NCBI GenBank assembly: GCA_035555855.1
Contig: DATMGD010000002.1
Location: forward strand, 62,001 to 126,000
Source of the DNA: Palsa-892 sp035555855
Lineage (GTDB): Bacteria > Pseudomonadota > Alphaproteobacteria > Rhizobiales > Xanthobacteraceae
Length of the DNA: 64,000 bases
Reading direction: 5' to 3'
Shown here: in pieces, positions 18,085-27,339 of the stretch
How the letters are laid out: each line of letters opens with the position of its first letter
How positions within the stretch are numbered: the stretch's first letter is position 1
Translations under genes and position numbers: made by a program
The notes under the pieces: generated by a model
Told to the model about the DNA's origin: nothing
The model's database searches: none
The model's input: the letters and a program-made list of their open reading frames with translations, nothing else

Positions 18085-18608
18085 TTAGCTAGGATTTCCG
18101 GTCATTGCGTTCCGGAGAGCCGGCCGTTCGACACGGTAAAACTGCGGCGAAGGCGGCGATGAAGTCGATGGGGAACGCGGGTTCTCATCTCGAGTATCGA
18201 CGCACCCGCAACATAGGAACAAAACGCGACAAGTCAACGTCAAAAGCCCGCGTTTTCAGAGGCTCCGGGGCCTGCTTTTGGCCGTCCGGCGGCGGAGACA
18301 GGAGGGGCAGGAAGGGGGACGGAGCAGCAATCCGCTACCGGCCGGCCCACCGGTTGCTATTGCACATGCAAATACAACCTCTCCGCTAGCCCGGCCAAAG
18401 CCCAAAATTTGCAAACGCCGGTATCCCGGGGAGCGGCATGGTTAGCGGAGTCTGAATTTCAGGTTTCGGTTCAGCGATTATTCACCATCGCTTAAGCCTG
18501 CCGGTCAAATTAACGGTGCGGTGCGGGGCGTATCAACGATCCGGTTCCCAATTGCCGTCATCATCGCCGCAACAAGCTCCGGACTCTCCGGAGCGGGGAA
18601 ACGCGCCG
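18085..18608. other. Intergenic region between rhlE and the GGDEF response regulator
   Basis: This 524-bp divergent spacer must carry promoters for both neighbours. A 94-codon frame at 18105-18389 has Arg-rich composition and no ribosome site, so I do not call a gene. I see no convincing hairpin, repeat or RNA gene. A long 5' leader for rhlE is possible. Confidence 0.5.
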
Positions 18609-19541
18609 ATGCGCATCGTAGTTGTCGATCCGAGCCGGACGGTCCTGAAGATCGTCACGCGCCTTCTGGAGGCCGGTCAGCACCAGGTCTGCCCGTTCAC
18701 CGACGGGCCGGAGGCGCTTGCGCATATCCGCGCCGACTTCGATGTCGATGCCCTGATTACCAGCGCCGAATTGCCGTCGATGAGCGGCATGGATCTTTGC
18801 CACGAGACGCGCAAGCTCCCCGCGAGCCGACGCCCGGTCTATGTCGTGCTGATGTCGTCGAACTTCGATCAGAGCAAGCTGATCGAGGCGCTGAACAACG
18901 GCGCCGACGACTTCATCGGCAAGCCGCCGGCGACCGAGGAATTGTATGCCCGGCTGCGCGCTGCCGAGCGTCTTGCCGAGATGCAGAAGAAGCTCGTCAC
19001 GATGGCGACCACCGACTATCTCAGCGGCGCGCTGAACCGCCGTGCCTTCTTCGAGCGTGCCTATGAAGCGGCTTCCGCCGCCGTGACCGGCGAGAAGCTC
19101 GCGGCCGTGATCTTCGACATCGATCATTTCAAGCGCGTCAACGACACCTACGGCCATGACATCGGCGACGAGGTGATCCGTATCGTCTCGCGCGCGACGC
19201 TCGCCGAAGTCGATACGCTCGGCCGTCTCGGCGGCGAGGAATTCGCCTTTCTCGTGCGTGGCAAGGGTCTGCCCGAAGCGATGGCCCTTGCCGAGCATTT
19301 ACGAGAAACCTTCGCGCGGCTCCAGATCAACGCCGCCGGCAATCCGGTGATGTTCACCTGCAGCTTCGGCGTCAGCGAATGGGAAACCGGCGATTCCCTC
19401 GACGGCTTGCTGAAACGTGCCGACATCGCGCTCTATCGCGCCAAGACCAGCGGCCGCAATCGCGTGATGAAAAGTGAAACGCTGTGGGATGACGACGAGG
19501 AGCCGCGCTCCTCCGGCATCATCCGTTTCGCGACGCGATAA
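18609..19541 (+). CDS. PleD-like receiver-GGDEF protein with a degenerate receiver
   Basis: The 310-residue protein joins an N-terminal receiver-fold domain (about 1-120) to a C-terminal GGDEF domain (RLGGEEF, DIDHFKRVNDTYGH intact), so it should make c-di-GMP. In the receiver, the phospho-acceptor Asp expected four residues before the conserved Pro is Ser (TSAELPSMSG), and only one acidic-pocket Asp is left (VVVDPSR). The conserved Lys (GKPP) remains. The domain therefore probably does not take a phosphate. The RxxD I-site is also missing. I chose the ATG at 18609, where the receiver fold begins; the frame is open to 18516. Confidence 0.92.
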   Translation: MRIVVVDPSRTVLKIVTRLLEAGQHQVCPFTDGPEALAHIRADFDVDALITSAELPSMSGMDLCHETRKLPASRRPVYVVLMSSNFDQSKLIEALNNGADDFIGKPPATEELYARLRAAERLAEMQKKLVTMATTDYLSGALNRRAFFERAYEAASAAVTGEKLAAVIFDIDHFKRVNDTYGHDIGDEVIRIVSRATLAEVDTLGRLGGEEFAFLVRGKGLPEAMALAEHLRETFARLQINAAGNPVMFTCSFGVSEWETGDSLDGLLKRADIALYRAKTSGRNRVMKSETLWDDDEEPRSSGIIRFATR

Positions 19542-19752
19542 GTTAAAATCTGGGGTCAGGCGCGGCTTTTAAGCTCCCTTGACGAAAGCCTGCATGATGC
19601 CTAAATGGGACCTATCGAGTTTAGGTTGACTTTAGTTGTTCTGCGCACGCGGGCTTTGCCTCGGCGCCGCTGAAAATCCCCCGGAACATCGATGGAAGAC
19701 GGAACTGCGCAGCCGCGTGGGACCGACATTATTTACTTGAGAAAGACTCAGT

Positions 19753-19962
19753 ATGAGCACTGGTACTGTGAAATGGTTCAACGCGCAAAAAGGCTTCGGC
19801 TTCATTCAGCCGGACGACGGCAGCAACGATGTGTTCGTTCACATCAGCGCCGTGGAGCGCGCGGGGATGCAGAATCTTCTGGAAGGCCAGAAGATCGCCT
19901 ACGAGGTGAAGCGCAATCCCAAGAACGGCAAGGATGCAGCCGAAAACCTGCAGGCGGCCTGA
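19753..19962 (+). CDS. cspA: CspA-family cold-shock protein
   Basis: This 69-residue protein is a single cold-shock domain, with RNP1 as KGFGFIQ and RNP2 as VFVHIS. It binds single-stranded nucleic acid and acts as an RNA chaperone. The 211-bp leader upstream is long enough for a structured 5' UTR, common for cold-shock genes, but I cannot fold it here. A hairpin terminator follows at 20050-20088. Whether it is cold-induced cannot be told. Confidence 0.96.
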   Translation: MSTGTVKWFNAQKGFGFIQPDDGSNDVFVHISAVERAGMQNLLEGQKIAYEVKRNPKNGKDAAENLQAA

Positions 19963-20049
19963 CCGATAGCGTCACGGCCGTTCTCTTCCAGCTTCGCCTG
20001 CGACTGACCGCGGATGTACCGGCAGGCGCAAGGCAGAAGCTGGAGAGGC

Positions 20050-20088
20050 AATCCCTTCCCGCCAAAGCGGGAGGGGATTATTTGTTTG
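20050..20088 (+). terminator. Probable Rho-independent terminator after the cold-shock gene
   Basis: A 13-bp stem (20050-20062 with 20067-20079, one G-T pair) closes a CAAA loop and is followed by a T-rich run (ATTTGTTTG). It lies about 90 bp past the stop of the cold-shock gene. Confidence 0.7.
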
Positions 20089-20158
20089 TGCGACCTCCCG
20101 CGCGAGCTTCCCAAATTCGCTGTTTCGCGCTGGCGGGCAGGGCGACTACACTCGATCC

Positions 20159-20479
20159 ATGCGAAGCGCGAAGATTTATCGAATTCTGGTCGGCCTCGAT
20201 GACGGCGGCATGAGCTATTGCGACGGCGTCGAATACGAGGACGTCATCTGGCTGGTGCCTAAATGGCTGGATTCGCCGGAGGAGGGTTTCCGCCGGCCCG
20301 AGCGCATGATCCGGCTCGATCAGTTCGAGCATCAGCTTTTCCCGCCGCCGTCGCCGATCGATGTTGCGGTCAACGAGCCGGTGCCGCTCGCGCTCTATGC
20401 CGGCGAATTGACGCCTGCGCTGCGGGAGCAATATGCGCTCTACGAGCGCCCGGACTTTCGCTTCGAACCCGCGCACTAG
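20159..20479 (+). CDS. Conserved hypothetical protein
   Basis: I do not recognise this 106-residue protein. It is soluble, acidic and Pro-rich in the middle (HQLFPPPSPIDV), with no signal peptide or membrane segment. The coding pattern matches its neighbours and a strong hairpin follows the stop, which supports a real gene. It is transcribed towards the PsiF-like gene. Confidence 0.7.
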   Translation: MRSAKIYRILVGLDDGGMSYCDGVEYEDVIWLVPKWLDSPEEGFRRPERMIRLDQFEHQLFPPPSPIDVAVNEPVPLALYAGELTPALREQYALYERPDFRFEPAH

Positions 20480-20481
20480 AA

Positions 20482-20506
20482 AACGCCGGGGCGAAACCCC
20501 GGCGTT
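20482..20506. terminator. Bidirectional hairpin between convergent genes
   Basis: A perfect 10-bp stem, AACGCCGGGG paired with CCCCGGCGTT, encloses CGAAA. It lies 2 bp past the stop of the 20159 gene and about 20 bp past the stop of the convergent PsiF-like gene. The A/T flanks are short on both sides. Confidence 0.75.
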
Positions 20507-20527
20507 CACTTCAAGCAAAAATCGAGA

Positions 20528-20728
20528 TCAGACTTTTCCGTGCTTGCACTCCGAGCGGAATTTCCGCCGCTCCTTGCCGTGCAGGTTTTTTGCGTCGGCG
20601 CGCTTTGAGCACTCGATGGATTTTGCGGAACGCGGCTTCTCGGGTTTCTGATCCATGGCGTGAGCGGGAAGTACGGCACCGCCGGCAACGATAGCAGCAG
20701 CGGCAAAAACGGAGAGCAAAAGCTTCAT
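20528..20728 (-). CDS. Small secreted PsiF-repeat protein
   Basis: This 66-residue protein has a clear signal peptide (MKLLLSVFAAAAIVAGG, likely cut after PAHA) and one PsiF-type unit, CSKRADAKNLHGKERRKF, ending SEC. E. coli PsiF, with two such repeats, is phosphate-starvation inducible and of unknown function. A ribosome site (AGGGAGGAA) lies just upstream of the ATG. No Pho box was identified. Confidence 0.88.
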   Translation of the reverse strand: MKLLLSVFAAAAIVAGGAVLPAHAMDQKPEKPRSAKSIECSKRADAKNLHGKERRKFRSECKHGKV

Positions 20729-20812
20729 CGGTTCCTCCCTGACGATTGGAAAGCGGAGGCTAGGGAAGCCGAGATGAACGGCGGATGACCGGCATAAGCC
20801 CGTAAGGTGCGG

Positions 20813-21220
20813 TTATTCGCCCCGGATTTTCCGTTGCACCCGCTTGGCGAAGCGTTCGACATTGACGGCGACGCGCTCATGCGTGCCGTCGCCGATCGGC
20901 TCTTTTTCGTCTTCGGCGCGAACGACGAAATAAATCTCGCGGCCTTCAACCCTCACGACCTCGGCCGTCGCCTTGATCTTCATGCCGACCGGGGTCGCGG
21001 CATAGTGCTTGACGTCCAGCCGGGTGCCGAGGCTCTGGTAGCCGGCGGGTAGAAGGTGTTCGACGGCTTTCAACGATGCCGCCTCGATCAGATTGATCAT
21101 CACCGGTGTCGCGAGTACCGCGACGCGGCCGGAGCCGACGCGCGGCGCGGTGTGCTCTTCGCCGACGACGAGTTCAGCGGTGCCGGACAGGCCGGGTTTC
21201 ACGTTTGTGAGCTCGGTCAT
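20813..21220 (-). CDS. FlK-like hot-dog thioesterase
   Basis: This 135-residue protein resembles fluoroacetyl-CoA thioesterase FlK along its length (SLGTRLDVKHYAATPVGM, IGDGTHERVAVNVERF). The FlK triad is kept: Thr in VLATP, Glu in NLIEAA eight residues later, and His in DVKHYAATP. Most family members are not tied to fluoroacetate, so the substrate is probably another short acyl-CoA. It lies 54 bp downstream of parE on the same strand. Confidence 0.87.
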   Translation of the reverse strand: MTELTNVKPGLSGTAELVVGEEHTAPRVGSGRVAVLATPVMINLIEAASLKAVEHLLPAGYQSLGTRLDVKHYAATPVGMKIKATAEVVRVEGREIYFVVRAEDEKEPIGDGTHERVAVNVERFAKRVQRKIRGE

Positions 21221-21274
21221 GGCGGATTCCTACGCTGTTTAGCTGAATTCAGCGAGCAAAGAACAGGCCAACGG

Positions 21275-23350
21275 TCAGATATCGAGTTCTTTCGCAAACT
21301 CGGCGTTTTCCGAGATGAACTGGAAGCGCGCTTCGGGCTTGTTGCCCATCAGGCGTTCAACCGTCTTGGTGGTCGCCGCTTTCTGGGCATCCCTGACCGT
21401 GACCTTCTGCAGGAGCCGCGTCTTGGGGTTCATCGTATCCTTCAACTGTGAAGGCAGCATTTCGCCGAGGCCCTTGAAGCGGCCGACCTCGATCTTGGTC
21501 TTGCCCTTGAAGACGGTCTTGAGCAGCTCGTCCTTGTGCTTGTCGTCGCGCGCGTAAACCGTCGTCGCGCCATGCGTCAGCCGGTAGAGCGGCGGCACCG
21601 CGAGGAACAGGTGATCGTTCTCGATCAGCTTCGGCATCTCGCGATAGAAGAAGGTGATGAGGAGCGAAGCGATATGCGCGCCGTCAACGTCGGCGTCGCA
21701 CATGATGATGATCTTGTCGTAGCGCAGCGCATCTTCCTTGTAGTGCGCGCCCAGGCCCGCGCCGAGCGCCTGCGAAAGATCGGCAAGCTGCTGGTTGGCG
21801 GCGAGCTTGTCGCGTCCGGCGCTCGCGACGTTGAGGATCTTGCCGCGCAGCGGCAGCACCGCCTGTAGCGCGCGGTCGCGCGCCTGTTTCGCGGAACCGC
21901 CGGCGGAATCGCCTTCGACAATGAAAAGCTCGGAGCCGGATGAGGCGCTGGATGAACAATCGGCGAGCTTGCCCGGCAGCCGCAACTTGCGCACGGCGGT
22001 CTTGCGCGAGATTTCCTTTTCCTGGCGGCGGCGCAGGCGTTCTTCGGCGCGGTCGCTTGCCCAGTCGACGAGTTTATTTGCCTGCACCGGATTGCTGGTG
22101 AGCCAGTGCTCGAAGGCATCGCGGATCGCACTCTCGGTAAGCCGCTGCGCCTCGGCGGTGGCAAGGCGATCCTTGGTCTGGCCGACGAATTCAGGGTCGC
22201 GAATGAAGACCGAGAGCAGGGAAGTCGAGCCCGTCATCACATCGTCGGCGGTCACAGGACCCGCGCGCTTGTTGCCGACACGCTCGGCGTAATCCTTGAT
22301 GCCGCGCAAGAGCGCCGCACGCAGGCCCGCTTCATGCGTGCCGCCTTCAGGCGTCGGAATGGTGTTGCAATAGGAGCGCATGAAGCCGTCGTCATCGGCG
22401 ATCCACGCGATGGCCCATTCGGCGGCACCGTGGCCGGATTTCTTTTCGGTCTTGCCGGCGAAGATGTCGGCGTGAACGAGCGTATGGCCTTCGAGTTCGC
22501 TCGCAAGATAATCCCGCAGGCCGTTCTCGAAGTGGAACGTCGCTTCTTCCGGAACGTCCTCGATGCCCTTGAGAAGCGACTTCGCGCAGCTCCAGCGGAT
22601 CTCGACGCCGCCGAACAGATAAGCCTTGGCCTTGGTCGCGGCGAAGATGCGCTTCGGCTTGAACGCCGCGCCTTTGCCGAAAATCTGTTCGTCCGGCTTC
22701 ATGCGGATCTTGGTGCCGCGCTGACGAACGCCTTTCTTGACGAGCTTGACCGCGCCCTGCGGGATGCCGCGCTTATAGACTTGACGATAGAGACTGCCGC
22801 CGCGCGCGACTTCGACTTCAAGCGTTTCCGAAAGCGCGTTGGCGACGGAGACGCCGACGCCGTGCAGGCCGCCCGAAGTTTCGTAGGCGTCGCCTCCGAA
22901 CTTGCCGCCGGCATGCAGCGTCGTGAGAATGATCTCGAGCGTCGATTTGTTCTTGAACTTCGGATGGTTCTCGACCGGAATGCCGCGGCCGTTATCCGTC
23001 ACGGTGATAAAACCGTCTTCTTCCATCTCGACTTCGATGAAGCTCGCGTGACCCGCGACGGCTTCGTCCATCGAGTTGTCGATGACTTCGGCAAATAGGT
23101 GATGCAGCGCGCGCTCGTCGGTGCCGCCGACATACATGCCGGGGCGGCGGCGCACCGGCTCAAGGCCCTCGAGCACCTCGATCTGGGCGGCACCGTATTC
23201 GCCTTTCTTGCCCTTGGACGCCGCAGGCTTCGCGGCCTTGCCGCCGAACAGATCGGGCTCCGCCGCGCCGCGCTTGGAGGCGGGCTTCTCGGACTGCTTG
23301 GCGGATTTCTTGACGGACTTTTTAGCGGGCTTGCTTGCGGATTTGGCCAT
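21275..23350 (-). CDS. parE: DNA topoisomerase IV subunit B
   Basis: The 691-residue GHKL ATPase subunit of topoisomerase IV decatenates chromosomes with ParC. The ATPase domain shows EVIDNSMDEA, DNGRGIPVE and GGLHGVGVSVANALS; the TOPRIM part has IVEGDSAGGSAKQ and CDADVDGAHI. The first 60 residues are Lys/Ser/Ala-rich and probably disordered. I start at the ATG at 23350 (MAKSASKPAKK); the frame is open 15 codons further. parC is not in the window. Confidence 0.95.
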   Translation of the reverse strand: MAKSASKPAKKSVKKSAKQSEKPASKRGAAEPDLFGGKAAKPAASKGKKGEYGAAQIEVLEGLEPVRRRPGMYVGGTDERALHHLFAEVIDNSMDEAVAGHASFIEVEMEEDGFITVTDNGRGIPVENHPKFKNKSTLEIILTTLHAGGKFGGDAYETSGGLHGVGVSVANALSETLEVEVARGGSLYRQVYKRGIPQGAVKLVKKGVRQRGTKIRMKPDEQIFGKGAAFKPKRIFAATKAKAYLFGGVEIRWSCAKSLLKGIEDVPEEATFHFENGLRDYLASELEGHTLVHADIFAGKTEKKSGHGAAEWAIAWIADDDGFMRSYCNTIPTPEGGTHEAGLRAALLRGIKDYAERVGNKRAGPVTADDVMTGSTSLLSVFIRDPEFVGQTKDRLATAEAQRLTESAIRDAFEHWLTSNPVQANKLVDWASDRAEERLRRRQEKEISRKTAVRKLRLPGKLADCSSSASSGSELFIVEGDSAGGSAKQARDRALQAVLPLRGKILNVASAGRDKLAANQQLADLSQALGAGLGAHYKEDALRYDKIIIMCDADVDGAHIASLLITFFYREMPKLIENDHLFLAVPPLYRLTHGATTVYARDDKHKDELLKTVFKGKTKIEVGRFKGLGEMLPSQLKDTMNPKTRLLQKVTVRDAQKAATTKTVERLMGNKPEARFQFISENAEFAKELDI

Positions 23351-23452
23351 TGCGATGGGTGCGATTGGTGAGGGCGCGAACGTGTCGCGAATCAATTGGG
23401 CAAGATCATGCCATAAAACACGACCGCGCCGCCCGTTCTGCTATGGGGTGAT

Positions 23453-23749
23453 TTAAGCCCGTGTTCCCGCGAACGGCATCGCGCCGAAAGCACCGGCATT
23501 GGCATGGCCCGCGATCTTGTCGCCGTCCACCGTGCCTTGAAAGGTCAGCGTGAGCGGCATCGGGTTGGTGATGGCGACGCGCCACGAGACTTTGTTGCCG
23601 TCGACCTTGCCGTCGCTGATTTCGGTCGACTGTCCCTCGGCGGCCTGTGTGCCGGTGAGGGCGTCGCCTGCGGTCGCGAGCGTGAGCGTCGCCTGGCGCG
23701 AGCCGATCGGTGTCTCGACCGAGATATTCCAGTTGCCATCTACACCCAT
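23453..23749 (-). CDS. Conserved hypothetical beta-rich protein
   Basis: This 98-residue protein has alternating hydrophobic and polar strands (WNISVETPIGSRQATLTL, GKVDGNKVSWRVAI, LTLTFQGTVDGDKIAGHA) that suggest a small beta-barrel. There is no signal peptide and no known catalytic motif. GTGAGG upstream supports the ATG at 23749; an ATG at 23770 is also in frame. Similar proteins are common in Hyphomicrobiales without a function. Confidence 0.75.
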   Translation of the reverse strand: MGVDGNWNISVETPIGSRQATLTLATAGDALTGTQAAEGQSTEISDGKVDGNKVSWRVAITNPMPLTLTFQGTVDGDKIAGHANAGAFGAMPFAGTRA

Positions 23750-23937
23750 AACATCCTCACTCAATGACATTGCTCATGACATATTGTCTGGCAGCGTTGC
23801 ACCAGGCGCGACCCTAACGCGGGCGAAGATCACGAGCAATCATGCTGGCGGGAACCGGGCAGCGCCCGCTGGCATTAGTATGCGCTTTCGCTCTCCGGCG
23901 GTTTGCGCTAAGCCGTCGCCAAATCGCGAGGAACATC

Positions 23938-24993
23938 ATGGCGGACTCAAAGGCTCGGATCGGTATTCTCGGTGCGTCCGGTTACACCGGAAACGAAGCG
24001 CTGCGCATTCTGCTCAATCATCCGCGCATCGAGATCAAGGCGCTGACCGCGGAACGCCATGCGGGCAAGGCGCTGGCGCAGGTCTGGCCGCAGTTCACCG
24101 GCATCGATCTGCCGTCGCTCGTCAAGATCGACGAGGTCGACATCAATGCGCTCGATCTTGTCTTCGCCGCTCTCCCGCACGGCACGACGCAGACCGTCAT
24201 CAAGTCGCTTTTGGAAAAGCGGCCGGAGCTGAAGATCGTCGACATCTCCGCCGACTTCCGGCTGACCGATCCGGTCGCCTATGAGAAGTGGTATGGCCAC
24301 GGCCATCAGGCGTTGGAGCTGCAAAAGGAAGCCGTCTACGGCCTCACCGAGCTTTATCGCGACGAGATCAAGAAGGCGCGGCTCGTCGCCAATCCGGGCT
24401 GCTACACGACGACCTCGATCCTCGCCATGGTGCCGCTCTTGGAAGCGGGCGCCATCGAGCCGGATTCGATCGTCATCGACGCGAAGAGCGGCATGACCGG
24501 CGCCGGCCGCGCGGCGAAGGAAGAGATGCTGTTCAGCGAAGTGTCGGAAGGCATGCACGCTTACGGCGTCGGCCATCACCGGCATATGTCGGAGCTTGAT
24601 CAGGAATTTTCGCTCGCCGCCAAGCGGCCGATGACGCCGACCTTCACGCCGCATCTCATTCCGATGAATCGCGGCATCTACTCGACGCATTATGTGAAGG
24701 GCGACGGCAAGACGACCGCCGAGCAGATTCATAAAGTGCTCGCCGACTACTACAAGAACGAGCCCTTCGTGCAGGTGCTCGATTTCGGCCGCGTGCCGCA
24801 GTCGCGCCATGTGCGCGGCACCAACTTCGTGCATCTCGGCGTTGCTGCCGATCGCGCGTCGGGCCGGGCGATCGTCATTTCGACGCTCGACAATCTCGTG
24901 AAGGGCGCATCGGGCCAGGCGATCCAGAACATGAACCTGATGCTCGGCTTCCCCGAGACCGAAGGGCTGACGCAGCGCGCGATGTATCCGTAG
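23938..24993 (+). CDS. argC: N-acetyl-gamma-glutamyl-phosphate reductase
   Basis: The 351-residue ArgC reduces N-acetyl-glutamyl phosphate with NADPH, the third step of arginine synthesis. It has the nucleotide-binding GILGASGYTGNEALRIL and the active-site Cys155 in VANPGCYTTT. The length and MADSKARIGILG start fit the long (type 1) class; GAGGAA gives a ribosome site before 23938. A strong terminator follows at 25002. No other arg gene is adjacent. Confidence 0.96.
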   Translation: MADSKARIGILGASGYTGNEALRILLNHPRIEIKALTAERHAGKALAQVWPQFTGIDLPSLVKIDEVDINALDLVFAALPHGTTQTVIKSLLEKRPELKIVDISADFRLTDPVAYEKWYGHGHQALELQKEAVYGLTELYRDEIKKARLVANPGCYTTTSILAMVPLLEAGAIEPDSIVIDAKSGMTGAGRAAKEEMLFSEVSEGMHAYGVGHHRHMSELDQEFSLAAKRPMTPTFTPHLIPMNRGIYSTHYVKGDGKTTAEQIHKVLADYYKNEPFVQVLDFGRVPQSRHVRGTNFVHLGVAADRASGRAIVISTLDNLVKGASGQAIQNMNLMLGFPETEGLTQRAMYP

Positions 24994-25001
24994 TGACTCT
25001 G

Positions 25002-25029
25002 GGGCTTAGGGAACTTTTTCCCTAAGCCC
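25002..25029 (+). terminator. Terminator downstream of argC
   Basis: A perfect 12-bp stem (GGGCTTAGGGAA with its complement at 25018-25029) closes a CTTT loop nine bases past the argC stop. The run after it is GCGTTTTCC, so the T-tract is modest. Confidence 0.75.
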
Positions 25030-25067
25030 GCGTTTTCCCGGACGAAACGAGGCGTTCGGGCTTTTAC

Positions 25068-27338
25068 ATGAAAATTATTGTTGCGTTGCTGGCGCTTCTT
25101 GTGCCGGCCGCTGCCTTCGCGGCCGAAGGAGGCAAGGGGCCTTCCGCTGAGCTTCTGTTTGCGCAGATTATCGTTCTGATTTTCTGCGGCCGCTTGCTCG
25201 GCGAACTGATGCAACGCATCGGCCAGCCTGCCGTCATCGGCCAGCTCATCGCCGGCTTGCTGCTCGGGCCATCGGTGCTCGGCCTGTTCTGGCCCGATGC
25301 GCAGCACGCGCTGTTTCCCGACAAGATCGAGCAGAAGGCGATGCTGGACGCCGTGGCGCAGGTCGGCATTCTGCTCCTCCTGCTGCTCACCGGAATGGAA
25401 ACCGACCTCAAGCTCGTTCGTAAGGTTGGCGCGCCCGCGCTCAGCATTTCGGTCGCGGGCATTCTCGTGCCGTTCGCCTGCGGCTTTGCCCTCGGGCAGT
25501 TTCTGCCCGATACATTGCTGCCGCATCCCGAAGCGCGGCTCATCACTTCGCTGTTTCTCGGTACGGCGCTTTCGATCTCGTCGGTCAAGATCGTCGCGAT
25601 GGTCGTGCGCGAGATGCATTTCATGCGCCGCAATGTCGGGCAGATCGTCGTCTCGGCCGCGATCACCGACGACACCATCGGCTGGATCATCATCGCCATC
25701 ACGTTCAGCCTTGCGCAAAGCGGTTCGGTCGAGCCGTGGTCGCTCGCCAAAAGCGTCCTCGGCACGATCGCTTTTCTTGTCTTCAGCCTCACGCTTGGCC
25801 GCCGCATCGTTTTCAGTCTGATCCGCTGGGCCAACGATACTTTCGTCTCGGAGGTGCCGGTCATCAGCGTCATCTTCATCATCATGGGCGTGATGGCGCT
25901 GATTACTTCCGCCATCGGCGTGCACACCGTGCTCGGCGCATTTGTTGCCGGCATTCTGGTGGGTGAATCGCCGATTCTCACCAAGAAGATCGACGAGCAA
26001 TTACGCGGCATGATTACCGGCTTCTTCGCACCGGTATTCTTCGGGCTTGCGGGCCTGAGCGCCGACCTCACCGTCATCAACACATGGCAGCTTGCTTACC
26101 TCACTGCAGGCCTCATTCTGATCGCGAGCATCGGCAAGTTCACCGGTGCCTTTATCGGCGGCAAGATCGGCGGGCTGACGGGGAAGGAGTCGTTCGCGCT
26201 CGCCTCCGGCATGAATGCGCGCGGCTCAACCGAAGTGATCGTCGCGACCATCGGCCTTTCGCTCGGCATGCTGAACGAGAGCCTGTTCACGATGATCGTC
26301 ACGATGGCGGTCGTGACGACGATGGCGATGCCGCCGATGCTGCGCTGGGCACTTTCCCGTCTGCCGCTGAGCGAAGACGAGAAGAAGCGGTTGGAGCGTG
26401 AGGAGTTCGAGGCGAGAGGCTTTGTCACCAACCTCGAACGGCTCCTGATCGCCGTCGATGAAAGCAATAACGGCAAGTTTGCCTCGCGCCTTGCGGGCCT
26501 CGTTGCAGGCTTGCGCGGTATGCCAACCACTGTCTTTCACCTTGCCAAGGGCAAACGCGACGAAGCGAAAAACAAAAAAGCGAAAAGTACAGCTAAAAGC
26601 GTACAGGCCGTCGCCAAGAAAGCGAAGACCGGCACCCGGCGCTCGAAGGACGAAGACGAGCCGCGCGACGTCGATGTGACGACGCGCGTTCAGAATTCGC
26701 CCACGCAGGAAGCCATCGAGGAGGAGGCGAAAAAAGGCTACGACTTCCTGATGATCGGCGTGCGCAACACGCTGACTGCCGATGGCGCGATCCGGAACGA
26801 AGTGAACCGCATCGCATCCGGTTTCAACGGCCCGCTCGGTCTGGTGCTCGCGCGCAATGAGCATGAAGAAAAGCCGCTGACCTCGAAGCTCGACATACTG
26901 GTAGCGGTCGCAGACACCGACATCTCCAACCGCGCGGCCGAAGTTGCCGTGGTGCTCGGACGAACGGCGAATGCGCGCGTCACTGCACTTTATGTCGCGA
27001 CCGAAAATAAAAAAGACCGGCGTTTTCGGCAGGCCACGGCCTCACACCGGCAGGAGGAGGCTTCGCTCAAGGATATCGTCGAAATCGGCGAGCGCTTCGG
27101 CGCTTCGGTGCGTACTGCCGTCCGCGTCGCGACAAAGCCCGATCAGGCGATTTTGCAATTCGCCAAAGGCGGCCGTTACGATTTGATCGTGATGGGCGTA
27201 TCGCGCCGCTCTGGCGAAAAACTGTTCTTCGGCAACACGGCGCAAGCGGTGCTGGAGAAGGCGCCGTGTTCGGTGCTGTTGCTTGCGGCCGATTCCGTCA
27301 GCGAAAAAACACCCGGCCCCAAGGCCGAGCTGAAATAG
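25068..27338 (+). CDS. CPA2-type cation:proton antiporter fused to a universal-stress domain
   Basis: The 756-residue inner-membrane protein begins with a cleavable-looking leader (MKIIVALLALLVPAAAFA). About twelve membrane helices of the Kef/CPA2 exchanger fold follow (to about residue 430), with ITDDTIGW as the ion-binding region. A Lys-rich linker of about 60 residues then leads to a cytoplasmic UspA-like region ending MGVSRRSGEKLFFGNTAQAV, the G-x2-G-x9-G-type nucleotide site. It probably exchanges Na+ or K+ for H+ under nucleotide control. It lacks the RCK/TrkA-N domain of KefB/KefC. Its stop is one base from the convergent queD stop. Confidence 0.88.
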   Translation: MKIIVALLALLVPAAAFAAEGGKGPSAELLFAQIIVLIFCGRLLGELMQRIGQPAVIGQLIAGLLLGPSVLGLFWPDAQHALFPDKIEQKAMLDAVAQVGILLLLLLTGMETDLKLVRKVGAPALSISVAGILVPFACGFALGQFLPDTLLPHPEARLITSLFLGTALSISSVKIVAMVVREMHFMRRNVGQIVVSAAITDDTIGWIIIAITFSLAQSGSVEPWSLAKSVLGTIAFLVFSLTLGRRIVFSLIRWANDTFVSEVPVISVIFIIMGVMALITSAIGVHTVLGAFVAGILVGESPILTKKIDEQLRGMITGFFAPVFFGLAGLSADLTVINTWQLAYLTAGLILIASIGKFTGAFIGGKIGGLTGKESFALASGMNARGSTEVIVATIGLSLGMLNESLFTMIVTMAVVTTMAMPPMLRWALSRLPLSEDEKKRLEREEFEARGFVTNLERLLIAVDESNNGKFASRLAGLVAGLRGMPTTVFHLAKGKRDEAKNKKAKSTAKSVQAVAKKAKTGTRRSKDEDEPRDVDVTTRVQNSPTQEAIEEEAKKGYDFLMIGVRNTLTADGAIRNEVNRIASGFNGPLGLVLARNEHEEKPLTSKLDILVAVADTDISNRAAEVAVVLGRTANARVTALYVATENKKDRRFRQATASHRQEEASLKDIVEIGERFGASVRTAVRVATKPDQAILQFAKGGRYDLIVMGVSRRSGEKLFFGNTAQAVLEKAPCSVLLLAADSVSEKTPGPKAELK

Positions 27339-27339
27339 A

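Noticed and set aside
18105..18389. 94-codon frame between rhlE and the receiver-GGDEF gene
   Set aside because: It has no ribosome site, an Arg-rich random composition and no domain.
22106..23098. 330-codon frame opposite parE
   Set aside because: It is the mirror of a high-GC essential gene, has no ribosome site and no recognisable domain.
24750..26000. 416-codon frame opposite the antiporter gene
   Set aside because: It reads as charged low-complexity sequence across argC and the antiporter and has no domain.
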